Source: Microbacterium testaceum
Lineage (GTDB): Bacteria > Actinomycetota > Actinomycetes > Actinomycetales > Microbacteriaceae
Assembly: GCF_020781835.1 (NCBI RefSeq)
Contig: NZ_JAJGNJ010000006.1
Span: forward strand, 1-64,000
Reading direction: 5' to 3'
DNA: 64,000 nucleotides
Below are positions 18,298 to 27,003 of this stretch, piece after piece. The stretch's first letter is position 1. Each line of letters starts with the position of its first letter. Below the pieces are notes generated by a model. The model was not told the origin of the DNA and did no database searches. It saw only the letters and a list, made by a program, of their open reading frames with translations. Made by a program: the position numbers and the translations under genes.

Positions 18298-19607
18298 CAC
18301 GCCTGCAGCACTTCGGCTGGTTTCTCGCCCGCGGATTCGGCCCGCACGGCTGGGGGCACCCGTACCTGCGGTGGAACCACCGCTGGACCGAGCCGGGCCT
18401 GTACCAGGACTCGGCGCGCACGCTCGAGCACGCAGGCTTCGATCTGCTGATCATCGAGGACGCCCCCTCGCTCGGCACCGCGGAGACGATCGATCTGCGC
18501 GTTCGACACGCGTTCGGCGGACCCAAGCACGACCCGCTCCTGCTCGCGCCGTACCTGTTCGCCGCGACCCGTCACCTCGGCGTCGTCCCGACGGTCAACC
18601 CGGCGGCGTACCTCCCGTACACCGCCGCGCGACAGTTCGCCACGCTGCAGCACCTGAGCGGACATCGCCTGGGCGTGAACGTGGTCACCGACACCGGCAG
18701 CGCGCGACACTTCTCGACGGCGCCGCAGCTCGGGCACGACGCCGCCTACGACAGAGCAGAGGAGTGGCTCGACGGCCTGCGGTCCCTGTGGCGCAGCTGG
18801 GGCGACGGCGCCCTCGTCGAGGACGAGGAGTCGGGCGTCTACGCGGACGGCACCCGGCTGGCCGCGACGCAGCACCGCGGCGAGTACTTCGGCTTCGACG
18901 GTCCCCTGAACGCCCTGCCGTTCACCGACGGGGAACCGGCGATCGTCTCTCCCGGCGGTTCCGGCCGCGGCCTGGCGTTCGCCGGACGCAACTCCGACGT
19001 GCAGCTGGCCCTCGCGCCGCTGGACGAGCGGAGCATCCGGGCGTACCGCGCACGCATCCACGCCGCCGCCGAGGCCTCTGGCCGCGCGCCCGGCGACGTG
19101 AAGATCCTGTTCGCGATCCAGCCCGTGCTCGTCTCGTCGCCGGAGGAGGCCGACCGGATCGTCGCGGCATCCGCGCACCCCGACGACGCAGCGCTCCGGG
19201 CCATCGCCCGCAAGCAGTCGAGCGACCTCGAGACCGACCTCACCGATCTCGACCTCGACGGTCCGCTGGACCGCTCGATCTTCGGCGAACACGTCTCGGA
19301 GGGCAGCATCCGCCGCCTGGTCGGCTCGCATGAACCCGACGTGCCCCTGCGGACGATCCTCGCGGCGCACGCGCGCCTCGGCCGCCTGAACGACGGATCG
19401 GGGTTCGTGGGCACCGCCGACGAGTTCGCCGACCGCATCGAAGAGCTCGGCGAGTGGGGGAACGACGGCGTGCTGCTGTGGGGCGACCTGCATCCGGTCA
19501 CGGTGCACCGACTGCTCGACGACCTCGTGCCCATCCTGCGACGCCGCGGCATCCTGCGCGAGGAGTACGTCGACGGGGGTCTCGGCGCGAATCTCCGCGC
19601 GTTCTGA
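18294..19607 (+). CDS. LLM-class flavin-dependent monooxygenase (NtaA/SnaA/DszA type)
   Basis: This 437-residue bacterial-luciferase-like protein has the TIM-barrel text GFDLLIIEDAPSLG, the HLGVVPTVNPAAYLPYTAAR strand pair and the block HRLGVNVVTDTG, typical of the NtaA/SnaA/DszA/SsuD-like group. Such enzymes use FMNH2 and O2 to cleave C-S, C-N or similar bonds. The GTG start overlaps the sulfhydrylase stop by 4 nt. Together they may scavenge sulfur: the monooxygenase frees sulfite or sulfide and the partner fixes it. The substrate is not predictable. Confidence 0.85.
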   Translation: MTRLQHFGWFLARGFGPHGWGHPYLRWNHRWTEPGLYQDSARTLEHAGFDLLIIEDAPSLGTAETIDLRVRHAFGGPKHDPLLLAPYLFAATRHLGVVPTVNPAAYLPYTAARQFATLQHLSGHRLGVNVVTDTGSARHFSTAPQLGHDAAYDRAEEWLDGLRSLWRSWGDGALVEDEESGVYADGTRLAATQHRGEYFGFDGPLNALPFTDGEPAIVSPGGSGRGLAFAGRNSDVQLALAPLDERSIRAYRARIHAAAEASGRAPGDVKILFAIQPVLVSSPEEADRIVAASAHPDDAALRAIARKQSSDLETDLTDLDLDGPLDRSIFGEHVSEGSIRRLVGSHEPDVPLRTILAAHARLGRLNDGSGFVGTADEFADRIEELGEWGNDGVLLWGDLHPVTVHRLLDDLVPILRRRGILREEYVDGGLGANLRAF

Positions 19608-19614
19608 CGAGGGG

Positions 19615-20679
19615 TCAGTCGCGTCCGGGCCGATCGACCGTCGGCGGGGTCCCCTTCTCGTCTGCGACCTGTGTGGCGGCATCCTGCGGTCCGGCAGAGG
19701 ACGGTTCGCGTCGCGACGCGACGAGGCTCGCGACCGTCGCGACGGCCATCGACAGCACGATGACGGCGAGCGAGACCCACGTGGAGATCTCGGGCGCCCA
19801 CTCGATCGGCTCGCCGCCGTTGAGGAACGGCAATTCGTTGACGTGCATCGCGTGCAGGATCAGCTTCACGCCGATGAAGGCGAGGATGAACGCGATGCCG
19901 TAGTGCAGGAACCGCAGGCGCTCGAGCAGATCGCCGAGGAGGAAGTAGAGCTGCCGCAACCCCATGAGAGCGAACAGGTTGGCCGTGAACACGATGAACG
20001 GGCTCTGCGTGATGCCGAAGATGGCCGGGATCGAGTCGATCGCGAAGAGGAGATCGGTCACGCCGATCGCCGCGAAGACGATGATCATGGGCGTGAACAC
20101 GCGCTTGCCGTCGATGCGGGTCAGCACCTTCTTGCCGTCGTAGGACTCGCTGATGGGGAGCACGCGGCGCAGCATCCGGACGATCACGTTCTCTCTGCGG
20201 ACGTCGTCGTCATGGTCATCGCCGGGGAAGGCCTGACGGACCGCCGTGAAGATCAGGAACGCGCCGAAGACGTAGAAGATCGGGCTGAAGTTCTCGATGA
20301 TCGTCGCACCCACGAGGATGAACGCGCCGCGCAGGACGAGCGCGATGATGATGCCCACCATCAGCACCTCCTGCTGGTAGCGGCGCGGCACGGCGAACTG
20401 CCCCATGATCAGGACGAAGACGAACAGGTTGTCGATCGACAGGCTGTACTCGGTGAGCCATCCGGCGACGAACTGGCCCGCGACCTCTCCCCCCGCAGCG
20501 GCCCACAGGATACCCGCGAAGATCAGCGCCAACGTGACGTAGAAGACCACCCACAGGGTCGATTCCTTGGGCGAGGGGATGTGGGGACGCTTGAGGATGA
20601 TGAGCAGATCCGCGGCGAGGATCAGCACCAGCACCACCAGCGTCACCGTCTGGAACACCGGGTCCAGCTGCAGCTCCAT
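19615..20679 (-). CDS. TerC-family integral membrane protein
   Basis: This 354-residue protein has about eight to nine hydrophobic helices. The two TerC signature motifs are SIDNLFVFVLIMGQF (about residue 80) and DLLFAIDSIPAIFGITQSP (about residue 220); both carry membrane aspartates thought to bind metal. The charged loop with DDHDDD is cytosolic or external and could bind cations. The family is linked to manganese export and tellurite resistance. The C-terminus is a hydrophilic tail. The ATG at 20679 is chosen because the hydrophobic N-terminus starts there. Confidence 0.9.
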   Translation of the reverse strand: MELQLDPVFQTVTLVVLVLILAADLLIILKRPHIPSPKESTLWVVFYVTLALIFAGILWAAAGGEVAGQFVAGWLTEYSLSIDNLFVFVLIMGQFAVPRRYQQEVLMVGIIIALVLRGAFILVGATIIENFSPIFYVFGAFLIFTAVRQAFPGDDHDDDVRRENVIVRMLRRVLPISESYDGKKVLTRIDGKRVFTPMIIVFAAIGVTDLLFAIDSIPAIFGITQSPFIVFTANLFALMGLRQLYFLLGDLLERLRFLHYGIAFILAFIGVKLILHAMHVNELPFLNGGEPIEWAPEISTWVSLAVIVLSMAVATVASLVASRREPSSAGPQDAATQVADEKGTPPTVDRPGRD

Positions 20680-20833
20680 GAGGGCCTTTCGTCGGGGGAA
20701 ACGCTGAAGTCTATCGACCCACGCGCCGTCGCGGCATCCGGGGTCCGCATCGCGCGTGAGACGATCCCGCGCGCGCGGACACTCCTGAGTGAGAGAGTGC
20801 TCACAAGCGTGCCGGACAGAGGGAACGGATGCC

Positions 20834-21388
20834 ATGACCGACGACGTGATCGACGACAGGGCGCTGGTTGCGCGCGCCGCCGACGGGTCGGAGGCGGCGT
20901 TCCGCTCGCTCTACCGCGCGTACGTACGCCCGGTGTACTGGATCGCGTACGGGCTCGTCCAGGACGAGGCCGATGCGGAGGACGTCGCGCAGGAGACCTT
21001 CGTCGTCGCGTGGCGCAAGATCCCGAAGCTGACGCTCGAGGGGACGTCCCTGCTGCCGTGGCTCGCGACGGTATGCCGGTTGCAGGCGCAGAACCGCCTG
21101 CGGTCGCGTCGCCGCCACGGGACGACCGCCGAGCTGGACGAGAGGATCCCTGCGCTCGTCGACGTCGAGAATCAGGTCGTCGAGGCCGAGACCGTCGCCG
21201 CGATCCTGGGCGCGGTCGAGGGGCTCGGCGACCTCGACCGCGAGATCTTCCGGCTGTGCGCTGCCGAGGGGTACGGCTATCAGGCCGCCGCCGACTCGCT
21301 CGGCGTCTCCCACGGCACCGTGCGCAACCGCCTCTCCCGCATCCGTTCCCGGGTGCGCGCCACCGCGATGGAGACGGAGACCCCATGA
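20834..21388 (+). CDS. ECF-type RNA polymerase sigma factor
   Basis: This 184-residue protein has sigma region 2 (AFRSLYRAYVRPVYWIAYGL, then EDVAQETFVVAWR) and region 4 helix-turn-helix (YGYQAAADSLGVSHGTVRNR). There is no region 3, as in ECF sigmas. The stop overlaps the next start in ATGA, so a DUF4349 membrane protein is co-translated and probably takes the anti-sigma position. Promoter targets are unknown. Confidence 0.93.
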   Translation: MTDDVIDDRALVARAADGSEAAFRSLYRAYVRPVYWIAYGLVQDEADAEDVAQETFVVAWRKIPKLTLEGTSLLPWLATVCRLQAQNRLRSRRRHGTTAELDERIPALVDVENQVVEAETVAAILGAVEGLGDLDREIFRLCAAEGYGYQAAADSLGVSHGTVRNRLSRIRSRVRATAMETETP

Positions 21389-22446
21389 CCACCCCGACAC
21401 TCCCCCCGCTCCACGACGACCGCGTGGATGCCATCGAATCCGCCGTCTTCGCTCGCATCGCCCACGAGCGCGCCGGCCGCCGCCGACGCCGTCGGCTGAC
21501 GTGGGGCGGGATCGGTGCGGCAGCGGCCGTACTCGCGATCGCAGCCGTCATCGGTCCCTCGCTGACGACACCGACGATGTCCGGTTCGTCTGTCAGCGAA
21601 GCCGGCGGCGCCGTCGACCCCGGTTTCAGCTTCGACAGCTCCCGCGGCGACGGCTTGCGTGACGTCAGCGGCGAGGCGCTTCCCGAGGCATCCGCCGGCG
21701 GTACGGCGGACTCCTCGAGCATCGCGGCGCAAGACGGACGCGACATCGTCGCCACCGGTTCCAGCACGGTGGCGGTCGACGACGTGCGCGCCGCGATCGA
21801 CCGCGTGTCGGATGCGGCGACCGCGGCGGGCGGCTACGTCGAGTCCTCGCAGGTCGGCGGCGGCTCGGGCGTCGTTCCCCTGGACGGTGCCCTGCCCGAG
21901 ACCGCCGCGGTGTCGTCGGCCTGGATCACCGTCCGCGTCCCCGCGGACGCCCTCACCTCGGTCATGGACGGGCTCTCCGGCATCGGCGAGGTCACCGCGA
22001 CGAGCGTCACGCGATCCGATGTCACCGAGCAGACGGTCGATCTCCGGGCGCGCGTCGCCGCAGGCGAGGCATCCGTCGCCCGGCTCACCGAGCTGATGGG
22101 GCAGGCCGGGTCGGTGGCCGACCTCATCGCGGCCGAGAACGCGCTCGCGGACCGTCAGGCGCAGCTGGACTCCGACCGGCAGGTGCTGCAGTCGATCGAG
22201 TCGCAGGTGGCCATGTCGTCGCTCAGCGTTCAGCTGAACGAGCGCGCGCAGACCGTGGCCGCGGACCCGGCCGGCTTCGGCGACGGACTCGTGGCCGGAT
22301 GGAACGGCTTGGTCGCGACGCTCAACGGCGTCGTGATCGGCCTCGGCTTCCTGCTTCCCTGGCTCGCCGTGGCCGGGGTCGTCGTGCTGATCGTCTGGAC
22401 CGTGCGCCGGGCCCTTCGGCGTCGCCGCGAGTCCCGGGACGCCTGA
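21385..22446 (+). CDS. DUF4349 membrane protein, possible anti-sigma partner
   Basis: This 353-residue protein has a short cytosolic N-terminus, one transmembrane helix around residues 40-58, an extracytoplasmic domain, and a second helix near residues 310-335 followed by an Arg-rich tail. The DUF4349 core (about residues 110-300) includes a coiled-coil-like stretch RQAQLDSDRQVLQSIESQV. The ATGA overlap with the sigma gene and the short N-terminal cytosolic part are consistent with an anti-sigma role, but no zinc-binding anti-sigma motif is seen. Confidence 0.8.
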   Translation: MTTPTLPPLHDDRVDAIESAVFARIAHERAGRRRRRRLTWGGIGAAAAVLAIAAVIGPSLTTPTMSGSSVSEAGGAVDPGFSFDSSRGDGLRDVSGEALPEASAGGTADSSSIAAQDGRDIVATGSSTVAVDDVRAAIDRVSDAATAAGGYVESSQVGGGSGVVPLDGALPETAAVSSAWITVRVPADALTSVMDGLSGIGEVTATSVTRSDVTEQTVDLRARVAAGEASVARLTELMGQAGSVADLIAAENALADRQAQLDSDRQVLQSIESQVAMSSLSVQLNERAQTVAADPAGFGDGLVAGWNGLVATLNGVVIGLGFLLPWLAVAGVVVLIVWTVRRALRRRRESRDA

Positions 22447-22504
22447 TTCCGCTGGACCGGCGTGCTCCGGTCCAGCGACCGGCCAGGGAAAGACCGGCGA
22501 GACG

Positions 22505-22543
22505 AAAAGAAAGCCCCGACCACTTGGTCGAGGCTTTCTTTTC
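22505..22543. terminator. Bidirectional terminator between DUF4349 gene and tRNA-Glu
   Basis: An inverted repeat of the form AAAAGAAAGCC...GGCTTTCTTTT with a CGACCA/TGGTCG inner stem is flanked by A and T runs on both sides. It can terminate the plus-strand sigma operon and the minus-strand tRNA transcript. Confidence 0.85.
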
Positions 22544-22545
22544 GT

Positions 22546-22621
22546 TGGTGACCCCAGCGGGATTCGAACCCGCGTTACCGCCGTGAGAGGGCGGCGTACT
22601 AGGCCGCTATACGATGGGGCC
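22546..22621 (-). tRNA. tRNA-Glu (anticodon CTC)
   Basis: The 76-nt cloverleaf including CCA folds on the minus strand. The acceptor GGCCCCA pairs with TGGGGTC plus discriminator A. The anticodon stem CCGCC/GGCGG encloses loop CTCTCAC with anticodon CTC, and the T arm contains GGTTCGAATCC. The rest of the 22447-22832 gap holds the terminator on one side and, from 22622 to 22832, nothing I can identify. Confidence 0.95.
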
Positions 22622-22832
22622 GCGTCGCAACCGTTCAAGTATGCACTACGGATGCCGCGCACGACAAATCGGGCCGCGAATGACTCGCAGCCCGGGCGTG
22701 TCAGGCCCACGGTACCGCGCTCAGCCCCCGGGTGGAAGAGCGAACGCGAAACCGGCGGCAAGGCCCCGTGCCACCCGGAACGCCTGACGTCCAGTGGTTG
22801 CAGGCTCCTCCACCGCGGAGTTGACTCGCGGT

Positions 22833-23471
22833 ATGCAGGTCACCAAACGCGAACACGCGGCCCTCGTGCTCACCGAGGCCGGTCACACCCTCGTCATCGA
22901 TCCCGGCGTCTTCACCTCGCCGCTCGAAGACCTCACCGGTCTCGTCGGTGTCGTCATCACGCACGAGCACCCCGACCATTGGACGCCCGAGCACCTCACC
23001 CGCCTGCAGAAGGCGCACCCCGGTGTGCCGATCTACGGCCCCGCGGGCGTGCAGAAGGCCGCCGCGGGATTCGACATCACCGTCGTGCATCCCGGTGACA
23101 CCCTCGACCTCGATCCGTTCCACCTGCAGTTCTTCGGCGGCACGCACGAAGTCATCCACGAGTCGATCCCCGTCGTCGACAACGTCGGCGTCCTGGTCAA
23201 TGACGCCTTCTACTACCCCGGGGATTCGTACGTCGTCCCCAAGCACACCACCGTGAAGCTCCTGGCCGCACCCGTCGGAGCCCCCTGGCTGAAGATCGCC
23301 GACGCGATGGACTACGTGATGGCTGTCAAGCCGGAACGCGCGTTCGCCACCCATGACATGACCCTCTCGGTGGCCGGGAAGCAGATGGGCGACGCACGTC
23401 TGACCTGGGCCGTGGAGCAGAACGGCGGCACGTTCGTCGATCTCGGCCCCGGGGATTCGACGGAGATCTGA
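22833..23471 (+). CDS. Metallo-beta-lactamase-fold hydrolase (UlaG-like)
   Basis: This 212-residue protein has the metal motif THEHPDHW (HxHxDH) near residue 50 and later metal-binding residues in GGTHEVIH, FYYPGDSYV and ATHDM. The lack of a second long insertion fits small UlaG/L-ascorbate-6-phosphate-lactonase-like hydrolases, but the substrate is unknown. The ATG at 22833 has only a weak GGAG upstream. It is a single gene after tRNA-Glu. Confidence 0.85.
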   Translation: MQVTKREHAALVLTEAGHTLVIDPGVFTSPLEDLTGLVGVVITHEHPDHWTPEHLTRLQKAHPGVPIYGPAGVQKAAAGFDITVVHPGDTLDLDPFHLQFFGGTHEVIHESIPVVDNVGVLVNDAFYYPGDSYVVPKHTTVKLLAAPVGAPWLKIADAMDYVMAVKPERAFATHDMTLSVAGKQMGDARLTWAVEQNGGTFVDLGPGDSTEI

Positions 23472-23477
23472 CCCGAT

Positions 23478-23571
23478 CGGCGTGCCGGACTCCGGAGTTT
23501 TCGCCGCACCGCCCGGCCAGCCGCCTCCCGGCCACCCGGCATGCGCATTTCCTCCGGAGTTCGGCACGCCG
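23478..23571. repeat. Long imperfect inverted repeat downstream of the MBL-fold gene
   Basis: CGGCGTGCCGGACTCCGGA (23478-23496) is mirrored by TCCGGAGTTCGGCACGCCG (23553-23571), 18 of 19 positions matching, with a 56-nt loop. It lies between convergent genes and could be an RNA structure or a REP-like repeat. Confidence 0.6.
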
Positions 23572-23590
23572 CATACGCTCGCGCACGAAA

Positions 23591-23630
23591 CACCGGATGC
23601 CACGAGCCCTGCGGCCCGTGGCATCCGGTG
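23591..23630. terminator. Perfect 14-bp stem between convergent genes
   Basis: CACCGGATGCCACG (23591-23604) and its exact complement (23617-23630) form a hairpin 17 nt beyond the ptsH stop. A short TTCT follows on the plus strand and TTTC on the minus strand. It probably ends the fructose operon. Confidence 0.7.
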
Positions 23631-23647
23631 TTCTCTGAGAGTGACGC

Positions 23648-23917
23648 TTACTGCGCGTCGAGATCGGTCTCGAGCAGCGCGACGAGCTCATCCAGCGCCT
23701 GCTCGGCACCCTCGCCCTCGGCCTTGAGCGTCACGACGGTGCCGTGACCGGCGCCGAGGCCCATGAGCGACAGGATGCTGCCGGCGTTGAGGTCGGGGCC
23801 GCCCGCGGCCGAGATGGTGACGGGCACCTTCTTCTCCTGCACGGCCTGCACGAAGAGCTTCGCGGGGCGGGCGTGGAGACCCGAGCTGCTGGCGATGGTG
23901 GCCTGACGTTCTGCCAT
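23648..23917 (-). CDS. ptsH: Phosphocarrier protein HPr
   Basis: This 89-residue PTS phosphocarrier has its active histidine in SSGLHARPAKLF (His about 15). The regulatory-site region reads AGSILSLMGLGAGHG with a serine near 47, as in HPrs regulated by HPr kinase, although Actinobacteria usually lack that kinase. It passes phosphate from EI to the fructose EII encoded 27 nt upstream. It is the last gene of the fru operon. Confidence 0.95.
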   Translation of the reverse strand: MAERQATIASSSGLHARPAKLFVQAVQEKKVPVTISAAGGPDLNAGSILSLMGLGAGHGTVVTLKAEGEGAEQALDELVALLETDLDAQ

Positions 23918-23944
23918 GGTGAATCCTTCCGATTCGACGGGGTG

Positions 23945-26017
23945 TTAGGCCGCGACCGTGGCTGCCGGCGCAGCCTCGGCGACGACGGCGTCCTTGGTGC
24001 TGCGGCCGATGCCCTTCAGAGCGACGACGATGAGCGCCGTCACGACCGTACCCGCCGCGATTGCGAGGGCAAAACCCCAGAACGGGTTGATCGCGAAGAA
24101 CACGAAGACACCGCCGTGGGGGGCGAACGACTGCACGCCGATGAGCATGCTCAGTCCGCCCGTGATCGCCCCACCCACCATCGAGGCGGGGATCACGCGC
24201 AGCGGGTCGGCCGCGGCGAACGGGATCGCACCCTCGGAGATGAACGACGCCCCCAGCAGCCACGCGGCCGCCCCGTTCTCCCGCTCGACCGGGGTGAACT
24301 TGCCCCGGGCCAGAACGGTGGATGCCAGGGCCATCGCCAGCGGCGGAACCATGCCGGCGGCCATCACGGCGGCCATGATCAGGTACGGCGCGGTGTTCGA
24401 CTGTGTCGCGGCGGCGAGACCCGTCGTGGCGAAAACGTACGCGACCTTGTTGACCGGTCCGCCGAGGTCGAAGCACATCATGAGGCCGAGGATCACACCC
24501 AGCACGATCGCGCCGGCGCTCGAGGCGGCGAGCGAGGTCAGCCCATCGGTGAGCGCCGCCATGAGCGCGGCGATCGGGCGGCCGAGGAAGAGGATCATCA
24601 GGCCCGAGGCGAAGATCGAGCCCAGGAACGGCACGATCACCACCGGCATGAGCCCACGCAGCCAGCGCGGGGCGTCGAAGCGACCGAGCCACCACGCGAT
24701 GAAGCCGGCGAGCAGACCGCCGATGATGCCGCCGATGAATCCGGCGTTCATGAGCACGGCGACGGCACCGGCGACGAACCCGGGGGCGATGCCGGGGCGA
24801 TCGGCGATCGCGTAGGCGATGAACCCCGCGAGCACCGCCACGATGAAGCCCATCGACGTCGCGCCGATCATGAACGCGACGGAGCCGAGGTACTGGCCCA
24901 CCGGTCCGAGCGGCGACGTGATGTCCTCGGTGGGGAGGTCCCACAGCGAGTTCTGGATGATGACGTTCGCGGCGTTCTGGGTGACCTGGTAGCCGCCCAG
25001 CAGGAAGCCGAGCGCGATGAGCAGACCGCCACCGGCGACGAAGGGGATCATGTAGCTGACACCGGTGAGCAACCAGCGCTGGATGCGGCGCCCGACCGAC
25101 TGCTGGGCGACCGGCGCGGCGGAACCGGCTCCGGTGGCCCCCGCGGCCGAACCTGCGACGCGCGCGGCGTTCGGGTTGTCGACGGCGGCGACCGCTTCGG
25201 CGATGAGCTGCTGCGGCTGCTCGATGCCGCGCTTGACACCGGCGCGGATGACGGGCTTGCCGGCGAACCGCTGCGGTTCGCGCACGTCGACGTCGACGGC
25301 GAAGATCACGGCGTCGGCGTCGTCGATGACACTCTGCGGCAGAGCCTTGTAGCCGCTGGAGCCCTGCGGCTCAACGACGAGCTCGACGCCGTCGGTCTCG
25401 GCACCCGCGGCGGTCAGGGCGTCGGCAGCCATGAAGGTGTGGGCGATGCCGGTGGCGCACGCGGTGACCGCCACGATCTTGGTGGTCTTCGTCGCCGTGG
25501 CGGTGCGGGCCTCGGCACGCGTGGCCGCCGGCGCGGCGGCCGTCGGGCCCTCTGCGGGAGCCGCTGCGGGGGTGACGGCTTCCGTGATGAGGCGGACGGC
25601 GCCGGTCGGCGTCGCTGCCTCGCGCAGACCGCCGGTGAACTCCGGCTTCATGAGGCTGCGGGCGAGCTGCGACAGCACCGAGAGGTGCGCCTCGTCGGCA
25701 CCGGAGGGCGCGGCGATGAGGAACACGATGTCGGCGGGGCCGTCGGGTGCCCCGAAGTCGACGCCGGGAGCGAGCCGGGCGAAGGCCAGCGTGGGTTCGG
25801 TGACCGACGCGCTGCGCGCGTGCGGAATGCCGATGCCGCCGGGCAGGCCCGTCTCGTCCTTCTGCTCGCGGGCCCATGCGTCGTCGAAGAGCTCCTGCGC
25901 GCTGGTCGCGCGGCCCTGCGCGACGACGCGCTCGGCCAGAGCACGGATGACCGACTGCTTGTCGGCCCCCAGGGGCACGTCGAGGCTGACGAGCTCCGGT
26001 GTGATGATGTCGGACAT
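23945..26017 (-). CDS. fruA: PTS fructose transporter, EIIABC fused
   Basis: This 690-residue protein imports and phosphorylates fructose to fructose 1-phosphate. Domain order is EIIA (about residues 1-150, active His in GIPHARS near 66), an Ala/Pro/Thr-rich linker, EIIB (about 165-270, active Cys in ACATGIAHTFMA near 186), a second linker and EIIC (about 320-670) with many membrane helices and the motif GAIPFAAADP. The start is the ATG at 26017, 20 nt after fruK. A single fused protein is usual in Actinobacteria. Confidence 0.96.
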   Translation of the reverse strand: MSDIITPELVSLDVPLGADKQSVIRALAERVVAQGRATSAQELFDDAWAREQKDETGLPGGIGIPHARSASVTEPTLAFARLAPGVDFGAPDGPADIVFLIAAPSGADEAHLSVLSQLARSLMKPEFTGGLREAATPTGAVRLITEAVTPAAAPAEGPTAAAPAATRAEARTATATKTTKIVAVTACATGIAHTFMAADALTAAGAETDGVELVVEPQGSSGYKALPQSVIDDADAVIFAVDVDVREPQRFAGKPVIRAGVKRGIEQPQQLIAEAVAAVDNPNAARVAGSAAGATGAGSAAPVAQQSVGRRIQRWLLTGVSYMIPFVAGGGLLIALGFLLGGYQVTQNAANVIIQNSLWDLPTEDITSPLGPVGQYLGSVAFMIGATSMGFIVAVLAGFIAYAIADRPGIAPGFVAGAVAVLMNAGFIGGIIGGLLAGFIAWWLGRFDAPRWLRGLMPVVIVPFLGSIFASGLMILFLGRPIAALMAALTDGLTSLAASSAGAIVLGVILGLMMCFDLGGPVNKVAYVFATTGLAAATQSNTAPYLIMAAVMAAGMVPPLAMALASTVLARGKFTPVERENGAAAWLLGASFISEGAIPFAAADPLRVIPASMVGGAITGGLSMLIGVQSFAPHGGVFVFFAINPFWGFALAIAAGTVVTALIVVALKGIGRSTKDAVVAEAAPAATVAA

Positions 26018-26037
26018 TGTCTTGTGACCTTTCGTGG

Positions 26038-27003
26038 TCAGGGTGTTGCGGTGGGTGTGGTGAAAGCGGTCACGGCGATCGGCCCGTCGGGCAGGTCGGC
26101 CGGTGTCGGGGCTTGTGTCCCCGGCAGGGTCGCCGCGGCCGCGCCGTACGCGATGCTGCGGGCGAGTCGGTCGGGGGCGGTAGCCCCCTCGAGGTCGGCG
26201 AGCAGGTAGCCGGCGAGCGAGCTGTCGCCCGCGCCCACGGTGCTGGCCACCTGGATGCGCGGAGCGATTCCCCGCCACGCACCCTCGGCGTCGAAGAGGA
26301 GCGCACCGTCGGCCCCCAGAGTCACGAGAGCGGATGCCACGCGCTCGGGCACGAGGGCCGCCGCGCGCCGTGCGGCCTCGGCGATGACGTCGCCGTCGGC
26401 CCCGGCATCCTCGCCCACGAGCTCCGCGAGCTCTTCGTGGTTCGGTTTGATGAGGTCGGGCCGGGCGGCGTCGACAACGGCCGCGAGGGCCTCGCCCGAC
26501 GCGTCGACCGCGATCCGGGGGGCGTTCGCACCCCAGCGATCGCGCACCGCGGCGATGAGGTCGGCGTAGAACGTCACCGGAACACCCGGCGGCAGGGAAC
26601 CGGCGAGCACCAACCACGTGGCGTTCTCCGCGGCCGCGACCACCCCCGCGGTGACGGCTTCGGCTTCGGCGGCGGACAGTTCGGCACCGGGAAGATTGAG
26701 CTTGGTCGTCTCGCCCCGCGGGTCGGTGATCGTGAGGTTCGCGCGCACGCGGCCCGCGACCGGCACGAGGTCGAGGTCGACACCGGCGTCGTCGAGGAGC
26801 AGGCGATACGGATCGTGATCGTTCACGGGGACGACGGCGCGCGCGGGGGCACCGGCGGCCGACACGACCCGCGCGACGTTGACGCCTTTGCCCCCGGCGT
26901 CCTCCCGGGAGGACTCGGCGCGCTGCACCTCGCCGGGCACGAGCGGCCCGATGAGCTGCACGGCCCGGTCGGCGGACGGGTTGGCAGTGAGGGTGACGAT
27001 CAT
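26038..27003 (-). CDS. fruK: 1-phosphofructokinase
   Basis: This 321-residue PfkB-family sugar kinase converts fructose 1-phosphate to fructose 1,6-bisphosphate. It begins MIVTLTANPSADRAV. The GGKGVNVARV substrate motif is near residue 37, and the catalytic GAGDSSLAGY is near residue 254. The usual anion-hole text GAGDS is intact. The ATGA overlap with the upstream regulator shows co-transcription. Confidence 0.95.
   Translation of the reverse strand: MIVTLTANPSADRAVQLIGPLVPGEVQRAESSREDAGGKGVNVARVVSAAGAPARAVVPVNDHDPYRLLLDDAGVDLDLVPVAGRVRANLTITDPRGETTKLNLPGAELSAAEAEAVTAGVVAAAENATWLVLAGSLPPGVPVTFYADLIAAVRDRWGANAPRIAVDASGEALAAVVDAARPDLIKPNHEELAELVGEDAGADGDVIAEAARRAAALVPERVASALVTLGADGALLFDAEGAWRGIAPRIQVASTVGAGDSSLAGYLLADLEGATAPDRLARSIAYGAAAATLPGTQAPTPADLPDGPIAVTAFTTPTATP

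Noticed and set aside
20680..20833. A manganese-type riboswitch upstream of terC
   Set aside because: The 150-bp region shows no recognisable conserved loops; I see only ordinary intergenic sequence.
23744..26209. An 821-codon open frame antisense to fruA and ptsH
   Set aside because: It mirrors the fructose operon and has low-complexity Arg/Gly/Asp-rich text.
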